Below are positions 34,097 to 42,990 of a DNA stretch of 64,000 nt, in pieces. Where the stretch lies: the NCBI RefSeq assembly GCF_017876535.1, contig NZ_JAGIOF010000001.1, forward strand, positions 3,038,001 through 3,102,000. The letters run 5' to 3'. Numbering within the stretch: the first letter of the stretch is position 1; the number at the start of each line of letters is the position of its first letter. This DNA comes from Paeniglutamicibacter kerguelensis (GTDB lineage Bacteria; Actinomycetota; Actinomycetes; Actinomycetales; Micrococcaceae). The notes below the pieces were generated by a model. It saw only the letters and a list, made by a program, of their open reading frames with translations. It was not told the DNA's origin and searched no databases. The position numbers and the translations under genes were made by a program.

Positions 34097-34546
34097 CTAC
34101 TGCTTGACGGGCTTGGCGACTTCCTTGATCTTCGTCTTGGCCTTGCCGCGGCCGCACACCAGTGCGACGGCCATGCCGGCCAGCCAGAAGTCCTTGGCCA
34201 TGGCTACGCCGTTGGGCGAGGGCCGGACGCCGTCGGATTCGGTCATGCCCGGCGTCTTGAGGTAGATGGCCAGCAACGACCCGGCGAAGGCGCCAAGACC
34301 CAGGCCGGCAAGCCTCGAGGGGATGAACGGGGTCAGCAGCATCGCGCCCAGCGTGATTTCACCGACGGCCACGGCCTTGCCGAAAACTGCGGGATCCACC
34401 TTTTCCACCGGCGGGATCGCGTTGGCCGTCATCGACTGCAGGCCCTGCGCGACTTCCGCGGGCAGGCGCAGCTTTCCGACGCCGCTGTTGAGGATGTAGG
34501 CACCCGAGGTCAGTCGCAGCGCGATGTTTGCAATGTTCAAGCCCAT
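34097..34546 (-). CDS. DoxX-like membrane protein
   Basis: A 149-residue protein with four predicted membrane helices. ALRLTSGAYILNSGVGKLRLP (about 9-29) resembles the DoxX first helix and GKL motif, and GEITLGAMLLTPFIP the second. A Lys-rich cytoplasmic tail ends it. AGGAGA precedes the ATG at 34546. DoxX proteins are linked to thiol-redox and oxidant resistance in mycobacteria, but function here is unproven. Confidence 0.7.
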   Translation of the reverse strand: MGLNIANIALRLTSGAYILNSGVGKLRLPAEVAQGLQSMTANAIPPVEKVDPAVFGKAVAVGEITLGAMLLTPFIPSRLAGLGLGAFAGSLLAIYLKTPGMTESDGVRPSPNGVAMAKDFWLAGMAVALVCGRGKAKTKIKEVAKPVKQ

Positions 34547-34799
34547 GGGGAATTCTCCTGGTCGTTGGGTGTGTCCGTCGGTTCCATCCCCACCTTATGG
34601 TTTACCGGCAAGGCACGGCTAGGGTTTCTTCCCGATCGGCGGGTCGTTCCCGGAGCACCGGAGCCCCGGCACACCTCACGGCACCCTCCGCCGGCCGTCC
34701 GGGAAAGCGCGGCGGGCCGGGCTATTGGCTTGCCCACATCCCGGGACATCCACCGGCAGAATATCTCCGCGGCGGACGCCCCGTGCTAGATTCGCGTGC

Positions 34800-35483
34800 A
34801 TGATCACCTCTTCCGCCGTGCCCGACGCGGCACTGCGCCTCCTTGTTGAAAACGGCTTCGATGCGACGAGCGTCGACGCGCTGGCCCAGGCCGCGGGCAT
34901 CTCGCGTTCGACCTTCTTCAGGCGGTTCGGCTCCAAGGAAGAGATGGTCTTCGCCGACCAGGAAATGATCATCCACCACCTGGAGACCATGCTGGCAACC
35001 TCCTCCCTGGGGCCGGCGCAAACCCTGGTCAATGCGGGACTGGTGGTCTTCGACCAGCACACCGCCCGGCCGGAGGCCGCAAGCCTGCGCCACAGGCTGC
35101 TGCAGGACGTGCCGTCACTGCGCGACCGCGAACTCGTCTCCACTCACCGCTACGAACGCGCCTTCCGCAACCACCTGCGCGACCGCGGCCTCTACGACCT
35201 GCCGCACGGCCGCGCGTTGTGCATCGCATTCGCCTCCGGAGTGGTCTCGGTGCACAACGACCACCTGCGGCGCTGGCTCAAGCACCCCGAGGACACCCGC
35301 CGCCCCGAGCTGGAGCGCGAGCTGCTGGCCCTGGCGGCGCTCTTCACCCCGGCACTCGAGGCGACCGGCGAGCCGGAACGCAGCCAGCCGACAACCGTGG
35401 TGGTCACGGTGTCCGGGGGCGCCGCCGACACCGAGGCCATCGTGGAGCAGGTGCGCGAGGCGCTGAACCGCGCCAACGGCTGA
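34800..35483 (+). CDS. TetR/AcrR family transcriptional regulator
   Basis: A 227-residue regulator. The N-terminal helix-turn-helix is NGFDATSVDALAQAAGISRSTFFRRFGSKEEM (about residues 18-49), an unmistakable TetR motif. The C-terminal ligand-binding domain (about 60-200) is not assigned to a known class; an acidic tail with VVVTVSGGAADTEAI ends it. The ATG at 34800 follows a divergent gap with the DoxX gene (254 bp), which is a possible target; its downstream acetyltransferase is another. Confidence 0.87.
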   Translation: MITSSAVPDAALRLLVENGFDATSVDALAQAAGISRSTFFRRFGSKEEMVFADQEMIIHHLETMLATSSLGPAQTLVNAGLVVFDQHTARPEAASLRHRLLQDVPSLRDRELVSTHRYERAFRNHLRDRGLYDLPHGRALCIAFASGVVSVHNDHLRRWLKHPEDTRRPELERELLALAALFTPALEATGEPERSQPTTVVVTVSGGAADTEAIVEQVREALNRANG

Positions 35484-35519
35484 CCTCCGGGTCGGCACCG
35501 GCTGCATTAACATCGGTGA

Positions 35520-36113
35520 ATGGACACCTCCGCATCGATGACCTTGCACGCCGGTCCCGAATGGCCCCTGCTGACCGAGCGCCTGGGCATTCGCCCCGCG
35601 GCTCCGGGTGATGCGGAGGCCACGTGGGCCTACCGCCGGCTGCCCGAGTCCTCCCGTTGGGTGACCAGCGCCTGGAAGGACTACGAAAGCTATGCCCGAT
35701 CCTTCCGGGATCCCGCGCGCCTGGGCGAGCGGCTGGTCATTGAATCCGAGGGCAGGGTCATCGGCGAGGTCGTCGTGCGGCTGAACGATGCGTGGACCCA
35801 GAGCGAGGTTTCGAAAGTCGGAGCCGGAGTCGAAGCCGAGCTTGGCTGGTCGCTGGATCCCGGGTTCTCCGGACGCGGCCTGGCGACCGAGGCCATCGCT
35901 CGGGTGCTGCGGCTGTGTTTCACCGACCTTGGGCTGCACCGGGTACACGCCCGCTGCTTCGCCGACAACCAGCCTTCGTGGCGGCTCATGGAACGCCTGG
36001 GCATGCGTCGGGAATCCCATCTGGTCGCGGCCGCGCTGCACCGCGACGACGGCTGGCTGGACGGTTTTGAATACGCGATGCTCGCCGATGAATGGCGGGA
36101 ACGGCAACGGTAA
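35520..36113 (+). CDS. GNAT family N-acetyltransferase
   Basis: A 197-residue acetyltransferase of the RimJ/RimL type. ERLGIRPAAPGDAEATWAYR (about 20-39) is the first strand/helix, AELGWSLDPGFSGRGLATEAI (about 104-124) holds the acetyl-CoA loop GRGLA, and ADNQPSWRLMERLGM the following helix. It begins 37 nt after the TetR stop, so the two may be cotranscribed. The acceptor is unknown; small-molecule or aminoglycoside-like targets are possible. Confidence 0.85.
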   Translation: MDTSASMTLHAGPEWPLLTERLGIRPAAPGDAEATWAYRRLPESSRWVTSAWKDYESYARSFRDPARLGERLVIESEGRVIGEVVVRLNDAWTQSEVSKVGAGVEAELGWSLDPGFSGRGLATEAIARVLRLCFTDLGLHRVHARCFADNQPSWRLMERLGMRRESHLVAAALHRDDGWLDGFEYAMLADEWRERQR

Positions 36114-36127
36114 TGAAACGCAGTACC

Positions 36128-36155
36128 TTGACCTGACACTCGGTTCCAGTATGCT
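36128..36155 (+). promoter_or_regulatory. Sigma-70-type promoter of the acyl-CoA dehydrogenase gene
   Basis: TTGACC (36128-36133) and TATGCT (36150-36155) are separated by 16 bp, 47 bp upstream of the ATG at 36203. Both hexamers are close to the housekeeping consensus. Confidence 0.65.
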
Positions 36156-36202
36156 GGTGCGACGTGGTACTTCAGTCGCAGGAGAAAGGCCGAAACCGGC
36201 TC

Positions 36203-37435
36203 ATGAGCATCGAAACCAACCTCAACACCGAATTCCCCGCCGGGGTCGTCGAACCGGAATACGAGCTGTGGGGCGAGGTCGACACCGACCCCGCGGGCGC
36301 CTTCGAGGACATCCCCGAGGCCGACCGCGCCTACTGGGACCGCGCCCGGAAGTTCGGCCTTGAGGAGGTCCGCCCGGTCATCGACGGCCACTGGGACAAG
36401 GCCGAATACCCGCTGGCCCTGGCCAAGCGCCTGGGCGAGCTTGACCTGCTGCGCGACGGCCTGGCCCTCGAGGGCTACCCGGAAATGAGCGTTCTCGCCG
36501 CCGGGCTGGTCAACATGGAGCTCTCCCGCGCCGACGGATCGGTGGGCACCATCGCCGCGGTGCAGGCCGGCCTGGCGCTGCGCTCGATCGTGGACTGCGG
36601 CTCGCCCGAGCAAATCGCGCAATGGGCCCCGAAGCTGGCAAACGCGGAGGTGCTCGGCGCGTTCGCGCTGACCGAACCGACGCACGGATCGGACTCCGTC
36701 TCGCTGGAAACCCGCGCCGTGCGCGTCGAGGGCGGCTACCGCATCAGCGGCGAGAAGAAGTGGATCGGCAACGGCTCGGTCGGCGGCGTGACCATCGTGT
36801 GGGCGCGCGACGAGGAGGGCAGCGTCCGCGGCTTCATCGTCCAGCAGGAATGGGACGGCTACACGGGCACCACGATCGAGGGCAAGCTTTCGCTGCGTGC
36901 CATCTGGCAGGCGCACATCCGCCTGGAGAACGTGTTTGTCCCGGATTCGCACGTGCTGCCCGGCGCCAACAGCTTCAAGGACACCGCCGGGGTGCTCTTC
37001 GCGACCCGGCTGGGTGTCGCCTGGTCCGCGGTCGGGCACGCGACCGCCTGCTACGAGACGGCCGTGCAGTATGCCGCGCAACGAATCCAGTTCGGCCGCC
37101 CGCTGGCCGCCAGCCAGATCGTCCAGGAACGCCTGACCCGTATGCACTCGGAGCTGGCGACCATGCAGCTGATGGTCATGCAGGCCACCCGCCGCGAGGA
37201 GGCCGGGACGCTGAGCCCGGTGCAGGCCTCGCTGGCCAAGTTCACCTGCACGCGCATCGCCCGGACCATCGCCTCCAACGCCCGCGACCTGCTCGGCGGC
37301 AACGGCATCCTGCTGCGCAACCGAGTGGCGCGGCACATCGCCGACATCGAGGCGATCCACACCTACGAGGGCACCGAGACCGTGCAGGCGCTGATCATCG
37401 GCCGCTCGATCACCGGGATTTCCGCCTTCGCCTAG
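36203..37435 (+). CDS. Acyl-CoA dehydrogenase, glutaryl-CoA dehydrogenase-like
   Basis: A 410-residue flavoenzyme. GAFALTEPTHGSDSVSLETRA (about 153-173) contacts FAD/substrate, ARDLLGGNGI (about 356-365) is the C-terminal helix motif, and the catalytic Glu lies in YEGTETVQALIIGRSITG (about 387-404). YEGT plus ALIxGRxITG is the pattern of glutaryl-CoA dehydrogenases, which oxidise and decarboxylate glutaryl-CoA to crotonyl-CoA in lysine/tryptophan breakdown. The specific substrate Arg near residue 88-95 was not confirmed. The ATG at 36203 is used; AGGAG lies about 20 nt upstream, and an upstream start at 36164 is possible. Confidence 0.86.
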   Translation: MSIETNLNTEFPAGVVEPEYELWGEVDTDPAGAFEDIPEADRAYWDRARKFGLEEVRPVIDGHWDKAEYPLALAKRLGELDLLRDGLALEGYPEMSVLAAGLVNMELSRADGSVGTIAAVQAGLALRSIVDCGSPEQIAQWAPKLANAEVLGAFALTEPTHGSDSVSLETRAVRVEGGYRISGEKKWIGNGSVGGVTIVWARDEEGSVRGFIVQQEWDGYTGTTIEGKLSLRAIWQAHIRLENVFVPDSHVLPGANSFKDTAGVLFATRLGVAWSAVGHATACYETAVQYAAQRIQFGRPLAASQIVQERLTRMHSELATMQLMVMQATRREEAGTLSPVQASLAKFTCTRIARTIASNARDLLGGNGILLRNRVARHIADIEAIHTYEGTETVQALIIGRSITGISAFA

Positions 37436-37458
37436 ACCGGGGATTGACCGCCAAACAC

Positions 37459-37507
37459 ACGGTGCCGCCGCTTTGCCCGATTCACACGGGCGATGCGGCG
37501 GCACCGT
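37459..37507 (+). terminator. Intrinsic terminator after the acyl-CoA dehydrogenase gene
   Basis: A perfect 13-bp stem (37459-37471 with 37495-37507), an inner GCCCG/CGGGC stem and a following TTATT lie 24 nt past the stop codon. Confidence 0.88.
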
Positions 37508-37548
37508 TTATTGCTGCACACGGTTTTTGCTGCGCACGGCCCTGGGAG

Positions 37549-38547
37549 CTAGCTCTGTGAATTCGGGGGCGCCGTTGGCGGGGTGCCGCCGGGCCCTCCG
37601 CCCGGGCCGCCGGAGGGCGGCGCGCCGTTCCCGCCGCCGGGGCCACCACCCGAACCGCCGGGCATGGAGCCCCCGGTCGGCGCGGTCCGGGTGTCGACGC
37701 CGACATCGAGCACCACCTTGTAACCGTTGGCGAGGTCCCCGGTGACGGTGGCAAGCTGGCTGGCTCCGGAGTCGTCGCCGAAGACGTTGTCGGTGGCCAG
37801 GGAAAGCTGGGCCAGGTTCTTGACCGAGGCCGAATAGCCGTCGGTGGCGAAGACAGCTTCCGAAACGTCCTGCGGCAGGGCCGCCTGGGAGGTGGCGATC
37901 GCCTTGGACACGTCGGTGATCGAGGCCGCGTCCGGGTAGACCTCGAAGTGGATGTGCGGCCAGCGACCCGTGTAGCAGGCGGGGAAGATGCTGGTGTAGC
38001 GCACGGTCCCCGCGGCATCCGCGATCTGCACGCCGCGCAGGTAGTTCTCCTTCTCCACCGCCGCGGAGTACATCGAGTAGTTGCCCTCGCGGTCGCAATG
38101 CCACACGTACACCGCGACCCCGGCAAAGGCTGTCCCGCCGTTGGCCAGGTCCTTGAGGTTCAGCTCCAGCGTCATGGGGATGCCCGCTGCCGTGGTTGTC
38201 GAATCCCCGAAGCTGGAGCGGATGTCGCTGCGCACGATGCCGCTCTGCTCCAGGATGTCCGGACCGTTGGAACCGTCGCCCGGGTAGGGGCCGGCCGTCT
38301 CGTCGGGGATCTCCCCGGCGGAGGTGCCCGGCGCGTCCGCGGTCTTGGTGGTCGCCGTGCAGGCGGCCAGCCCCAGTGCCAGCGCGCCGGCGCCGAAGGC
38401 CTTGAGCGCGGTGCGGCGCCCCAGCAACGTCTGGACGTCGAACCCGAGTCCCTGGTCCTCCAGGTCCTCCTCGGGCCGCGGCAGGACCCTGCCCTGGAAA
38501 CGCGGGTGGACTGCGCCGGATGGGTCGTGGCCTTGGGTTGGTTCCAT
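37549..38547 (-). CDS. Tat-exported intradiol ring-cleavage dioxygenase-like protein
   Basis: A 332-residue protein. GRRTALKAFGAGALALGLAAC (residues 43-63) is a twin-arginine signal with a lipobox-like LAAC, preceded by 42 cytoplasmic residues. The mature domain has the intradiol dioxygenase core: DETAGPYPGD, AGVAVYVWHCDREGNYSMYS (Tyr/His side), and GRWPHIHFEVY (the HxH ferric-iron ligands). The last 45 residues are a Gly/Pro-rich tail. Secreted intradiol-like proteins are known in actinobacteria, often annotated as protocatechuate dioxygenase beta; catechol cleavage outside the cell is inferred. No ring-degradation genes flank it. Confidence 0.8.
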   Translation of the reverse strand: MEPTQGHDPSGAVHPRFQGRVLPRPEEDLEDQGLGFDVQTLLGRRTALKAFGAGALALGLAACTATTKTADAPGTSAGEIPDETAGPYPGDGSNGPDILEQSGIVRSDIRSSFGDSTTTAAGIPMTLELNLKDLANGGTAFAGVAVYVWHCDREGNYSMYSAAVEKENYLRGVQIADAAGTVRYTSIFPACYTGRWPHIHFEVYPDAASITDVSKAIATSQAALPQDVSEAVFATDGYSASVKNLAQLSLATDNVFGDDSGASQLATVTGDLANGYKVVLDVGVDTRTAPTGGSMPGGSGGGPGGGNGAPPSGGPGGGPGGTPPTAPPNSQS

Positions 38548-38661
38548 GGTGGGTCCTCGTTTCTTCTTCGCTCCGGCGGAGCAAGCTGTCGTCTGGCCCC
38601 CACGCTATGACCGCCGGCTATGGCCCGGCTGTGCCGCGCCCCGGCAACGCCTATGCGCTCC

Positions 38662-41367
38662 CTATGCCTCGCCCATCCGGCGCTTGACGTGCCGGGTTGC
38701 CGGCGCGGTCCAGGGGTCCTCCGGCCACGGGTGCTTGGGGTAGCGGCCGCGGTTTTCGGCACGGACCTGGGAGTAGGGGCCGGACCAGAAGGACGCCAGG
38801 TCGTCGGTGACTGCCAGCGGCCGCCGGGCCGGGGACAGCAGGTGGAAGAGGATCGGGACCCGGCCGCGCACCAGGCGCGGGGATTCGGCCAGGCCGAAGC
38901 ATTCCTGCAGCTTCACCGAGACCACCGGCCTGGACCCGGGTTCGTCGACCGGCGGGTACTCGATGCGGATGTTCGAGCCGCTGGGCACCGCCAGGTGTTC
39001 GGGGGCCAGCTCCCCGAGCTTTGAGGCCTCGGGCCAGGGCAGCAGCCGGCGCAGCGCATCGGTGAGGTCCAGCGCGGAGGCGGGCTTGCCGCCGGCGAGC
39101 GCCTCCAACTCGGGGGCCAGCCAGTTGCCGGCATCGGCGATGAGGGAGTCGTCGTCCATGGCCGGCCACGGGTCGCCCAGTTCGCGGTGGACCAGGGCCA
39201 GCCTGCGGCGCAGGGCGTCGGCGGAGGCGGAGAAGGTGAGCATGCCAAGCCCGTTTTCCCGCAGGGCCGCCAGCACGGCGTCCCGCCCCTGGGCGCGCGT
39301 GGGCGTCACCGGGGTGTTTTCAAGTTCGATGGCGCCCAGGGTGCGCACCCGTCGGGCGGTGAGTTTTCCCGCGGCGAACCGTGCACGGGTTTCCTCACCG
39401 AGCAGGTGGGAGGCGGCCCGTGCTGCGGTGTCCGCATCCAGCGGCGCCGCGGAGCGGATCAATGCCCCGGTACCGGCAGCGTCGCGGCCCGCCGCGCGGG
39501 CGACCTCCGCGACGGCCAGCCATTCGTGGTGCGCCAGCGCGCTTCCGGCAGGCAGCCCGGCACGGGTTCCCGAGGCCAGCAGGTAGGTGGCGCCGGCGGC
39601 ACCCGGCACCCGGCGGGCCACTTGGGCGGGGAAGGCCAGGGCGACGACCAGTCCGGCCGCGTCCTCGCCGGAGGACACGGCATTTGCGGTAGCCGCGGCA
39701 GCCCCGGCCCCGGTGCGTTCCACCAGGCGCTGCAGCCTGGTCGATTCCTGCTTCCAGGCTCTGGCCTGCGGGTGGGTGCCGCGCTGCAGGGACTTGAGCA
39801 ACTCCCCCAGGTCGGCGGCCTGCGCCCGGTAGTCCCCGGCGAGCATCGCGACCAGGGCGGCGACCCGGGAGGTGCCCACCAGCGGGGCCCCGTCCAGCAG
39901 TGCCCGGCCCAGCCTCGGATCCGCAGGGATCGAGGCCAGCCTGCGGCCCAGGGCGGTGGCATGCCCGGTCGCGTCGATGGCGCCCAGCTGGGCCAGCACC
40001 GTGAGCGCGTCGGCAAGGCTGTTGGCCGGCGGAGGCTCCGGCAGGTGCAGGCCCTCCCCGCCCGGTGCACCCCAGCAGGCCAGCACCAGGGCGGCCGATG
40101 CCAGGTCCGCGACGGTGATTTCGGCCCGCGGATGCGCCGGTGCCGCGGCGAAGCTCTTTTCCTCGAAGCAACGCACCACGGTGCCCGGCCCCTGGCGGGC
40201 GGCACGGCCGGCGCGCTGAACGCAGGAAGCCCGCGAGGCGGAGACGGTGACCAGCCCGCTCATGCCGCGGGTGGCGTCCCGGCGCGGTTCGCGGGCCAGC
40301 CCGGAGTCGATCACCAGCCGGACGCCGGGCACCGTGAGCGAGGATTCGGCCAGCGAGGTGGAGACGATGATGCGCGGGGCCCCCTGCGCCTCGCGCCCGG
40401 AGACGGCCCGGTCCTGCAGCGCGGGCTGGACCTGTCCGTGCAGTTCCAGCACCTCGGTGCCGGGGGCCAGTGTGCGCAGCTGCGCGGCGACCTCCGCCAC
40501 CTCCCAGGCGCCGGGCAGGAAGACCAGCGCGTCGATGGCCGGGTTGCCGGCCAGCGCCCGGGCATGGGCGGACGCCGCGGTGGCCGCGACGTGGGACAGG
40601 AAGGTCCGGCTGACCCCGCGGTCGGTCAGCCGCGTGCCGGCACCCGGCACCCAGTCCACGGTGAGCGGGTGCAGCGCGGAGGGGCAGTCCACCACGGCGG
40701 CGGGGCCCTGCCCGGCGGCATCGCCGATCAGCGCGGCAAAGCGCGGGGCATCGAGGGTTGCGGACATGGCCAGCAGCATCAGGTCCCCGCGCAGTTCGTG
40801 CACCTCGCGCAGCATGCCGACCAGCAGGTCGGTCTCGAGGCCGCGTTCGTGCACCTCGTCGATGATGACCGCGTCGATCCCGTCCAGCCCGGGATCGGCC
40901 AGCAGGCGTCTCAGCAAGATGCCGGGGGTCACGAATTCCACGAGCGTTTCCGGGCCGGCCTTGTTTTCCCCGCGTACGCTGAATCCGACGCGGGTGCCCA
41001 GCGGGCTTCCGTCCAGCGAGGCAAGGCGCCGTGCGGCGGAGCGCGCGGCAACCCTGCGGGGTTGGGTGACGAGGATGCGCCCGGCTCCCCCCGCGCGCTT
41101 CGGCTCACCCCGCTTCAACACCAGGTTTGCCACGAGCGGCGGCACCAGGGTCGTCTTGCCCGTGCCGGGCGGCGCCTGGATGACGGCCGTCCCCGATTCC
41201 CCGCCCGCATCGAGGACCCGCGCAAGCCCGGGCAGGGATTGCGCGAAGACCAGCCCGCGCCCGATGTTTTCGAGGTCGAAGGTGCCTGGGTCCACGGTGC
41301 CGGGGGTTGCCCGCAAAAGCTGCTCACTCACCCGGTCCATTATCCCGGGTCTTGGGTGTCCGGTCAC
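38662..41367 (-). CDS. hrpB: ATP-dependent helicase HrpB
   Basis: A 901-residue DExH-box helicase of full family length. Motif I is QAPPGTGKTTLVPP (about 64-77), motif II IIDEVHERGLETDLL (about 163-177), motif III MSATLDAPRF and motif VI QRAGRAARQGPG. These are followed by HA2 and the HrpB-specific C-terminal domain (about 700-880), which ends PWPEDPWTAPATRHVKRRM. A GTG at 41367 with AGGG upstream is used; the ATG at 41340 is an alternative. It starts seven nt after the ABC-2 permease stop, suggesting cotranscription. Its RNA-related role is poorly known. Confidence 0.93.
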   Translation of the reverse strand: MTGHPRPGIMDRVSEQLLRATPGTVDPGTFDLENIGRGLVFAQSLPGLARVLDAGGESGTAVIQAPPGTGKTTLVPPLVANLVLKRGEPKRAGGAGRILVTQPRRVAARSAARRLASLDGSPLGTRVGFSVRGENKAGPETLVEFVTPGILLRRLLADPGLDGIDAVIIDEVHERGLETDLLVGMLREVHELRGDLMLLAMSATLDAPRFAALIGDAAGQGPAAVVDCPSALHPLTVDWVPGAGTRLTDRGVSRTFLSHVAATAASAHARALAGNPAIDALVFLPGAWEVAEVAAQLRTLAPGTEVLELHGQVQPALQDRAVSGREAQGAPRIIVSTSLAESSLTVPGVRLVIDSGLAREPRRDATRGMSGLVTVSASRASCVQRAGRAARQGPGTVVRCFEEKSFAAAPAHPRAEITVADLASAALVLACWGAPGGEGLHLPEPPPANSLADALTVLAQLGAIDATGHATALGRRLASIPADPRLGRALLDGAPLVGTSRVAALVAMLAGDYRAQAADLGELLKSLQRGTHPQARAWKQESTRLQRLVERTGAGAAAATANAVSSGEDAAGLVVALAFPAQVARRVPGAAGATYLLASGTRAGLPAGSALAHHEWLAVAEVARAAGRDAAGTGALIRSAAPLDADTAARAASHLLGEETRARFAAGKLTARRVRTLGAIELENTPVTPTRAQGRDAVLAALRENGLGMLTFSASADALRRRLALVHRELGDPWPAMDDDSLIADAGNWLAPELEALAGGKPASALDLTDALRRLLPWPEASKLGELAPEHLAVPSGSNIRIEYPPVDEPGSRPVVSVKLQECFGLAESPRLVRGRVPILFHLLSPARRPLAVTDDLASFWSGPYSQVRAENRGRYPKHPWPEDPWTAPATRHVKRRMGEA

Positions 41368-41374
41368 AGGTGCC

Positions 41375-42109
41375 CTAGTTGGTGCGCCGGCGCAGCGTCA
41401 CCGACCCCAGGACGATCGCAACCACGATCCAGATTGCGATGAATCCGAGCCGCAGCCAGATGTATCCCGCGTCCTGGTCGCCACGGGCCACCGCGTTCAG
41501 CGCGTCGATCGCCTGGCTCAGCGGCAGCCAGTCGCCGATGGCCTCCAGCGCGGCCGGCAGCTGGTCGCGCGGCAGGAAGATCCCGCCGAGCAGGATCTGC
41601 GGGAAAATCAGCACCGGCATGAACTGCACCACCTGGAACTCCGTGCGCGCAAAGGCGCTGGCCAGCAGGCCCAGCGAGGTGCCCAGCAGGGCGTCGGCGA
41701 CCGCCACGGCAAAGAGCAGTCCCAGGCTGCCGGAGACCTCCAGCCCGCACACCCACACGGCAAAGCCCACGGCAATTGCCGTTTGCACCACCGCCAACAG
41801 CCCGAAGGCCAGCGCGTAGCCCAAGATGAACTCGGCCTTGCCCAGCGGCAGCGACAGCAGCCGCTCAAGGGTGCCGCTGCGCCGCTCGCGCAGCGTGGCG
41901 ATGCTTGTCACCAGGAACATGACGATGAACGGGAAGAGCGCGATCATCGCCGGGCCGATGCTTCCGAACACCGGGGTGTCGGTGAAGATCCAGGCCACCA
42001 GCCCGATCAGCAGCGCGGGCACCAGCAGCAACAGCAACAGGGTCCGGCGGTCGTGGCGGACCTGGGTGAGCACCCGCTCGGCGGTGGCCAGGACCCGGGT
42101 CGGCTTCAC
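41375..42109 (-). CDS. ABC-2 type transporter permease
   Basis: A 244-residue membrane protein with six hydrophobic segments. FLVTSIATLRERRSGTLERLLSLPLGKAEFILGY (about 65-98) is the conserved intracellular helix of ABC2_membrane permeases, and FPQILLGGIFLPRDQLP the late-helix motif. Its ATG overlaps the ATPase stop by four nt. With the ATPase it forms an efflux pump for a drug or lipid; substrate unknown. Confidence 0.88.
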   Translation of the reverse strand: MKPTRVLATAERVLTQVRHDRRTLLLLLLVPALLIGLVAWIFTDTPVFGSIGPAMIALFPFIVMFLVTSIATLRERRSGTLERLLSLPLGKAEFILGYALAFGLLAVVQTAIAVGFAVWVCGLEVSGSLGLLFAVAVADALLGTSLGLLASAFARTEFQVVQFMPVLIFPQILLGGIFLPRDQLPAALEAIGDWLPLSQAIDALNAVARGDQDAGYIWLRLGFIAIWIVVAIVLGSVTLRRRTN

Positions 42110-42924
42110 GGGGTCTCCCCCGTCGCCCGGTGCTTGCCCGGGCCGGCGGCCAGTGCCGACGGTGCGGTTTTCCCGCCTGGTGCCGCCCCGGTTTCCGCCC
42201 CGGCCTCTTCGCCGGACCGGATCAAGGCCAGGAACGCGTCCTCCGCGGTCGCGGTCCCGGTGCGCGCCAGCAGGCCCGCGGGCGTGTCCTGGGCGATGAT
42301 CCGTCCTTCGCGCATTAGGACCAGCGAGTCGCAGCGGGTTGCCTCGTCCATCACGTGGCTTGAGACCAGCAGCGTCACGCCGTCGGCCGCCAGTTCGGCA
42401 AAGAGCCGCCAGAGCTCGACGCGCAGCACCGGGTCCAGGCCGACCGTCGGCTCGTCGAGCACCAGCAGCTCGGGCGCGCCCAGCAGCGCGACGGCCAGCG
42501 AGAGCCTGCTGCGTTGCCCGCCGGACAGCTCCTCGGCCATCGAGCGGGCCACCGAGCCCAGGTCGGTGCGTTCGATGACCCGTTGGACCTGTCCGTCGTC
42601 GGCGCCGATGATCCTTGCGAAGTAGCGCAGGTTCGCCGCCACCGGCAGGTCGTCGTAGACGGCCGCGTCCTGGGTCATGTAGCCGACCCGGTGGCGCAGC
42701 GCCGCGGACCCGGCCTCGTCCCCCAGCACCTCCACCAGTCCGCCAGCAATGACCTGGGTGCCGACGATCGAGCGCATCAGCGTGGACTTGCCGCAGCCGC
42801 TGGGGCCCAGCAAACCCACCACGTCCCCGCGAGGGACCTCGAGGTCAAGGCCGTGCAACACGGGGGTTTTCCCGCGCACCACGCTCAACCCGGTGATTGA
42901 GACAGCAGCCGTTTGTGCATCCAT
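42106..42924 (-). CDS. ABC transporter ATP-binding protein (drug/multidrug efflux type)
   Basis: A 272-residue ATPase. Walker A GPSGCGKST is at about 40-48, YMTQDAAVYDDLPV carries the Q-loop, signature LSGGQRSR is at about 134-141, and Walker B LLVLDEPTVGLDP follows. The C-terminal 40 residues are an Ala/Gly/Pro-rich tail. It is first in a three-gene run with the ABC-2 permease and hrpB. Confidence 0.9.
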   Translation of the reverse strand: MDAQTAAVSITGLSVVRGKTPVLHGLDLEVPRGDVVGLLGPSGCGKSTLMRSIVGTQVIAGGLVEVLGDEAGSAALRHRVGYMTQDAAVYDDLPVAANLRYFARIIGADDGQVQRVIERTDLGSVARSMAEELSGGQRSRLSLAVALLGAPELLVLDEPTVGLDPVLRVELWRLFAELAADGVTLLVSSHVMDEATRCDSLVLMREGRIIAQDTPAGLLARTGTATAEDAFLALIRSGEEAGAETGAAPGGKTAPSALAAGPGKHRATGETP

Positions 42925-42933
42925 TTCTTGAGT

Positions 42934-42960
42934 CTTGACCTTGGGGCACCCCCGGTCAAG
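42934..42960 (-). terminator. Small hairpin downstream of the alpha/beta hydrolase gene
   Basis: CTTGACC (42934-42940) pairs with GGTCAAG (42954-42960) with an inner GGGG/CCCC stem, 31 nt beyond the hydrolase stop on the minus strand and just before the ATPase start. Confidence 0.55.
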
Positions 42961-42990
42961 GGCCCGTTGGCGGCCCGTGGCCGGGCGGGG

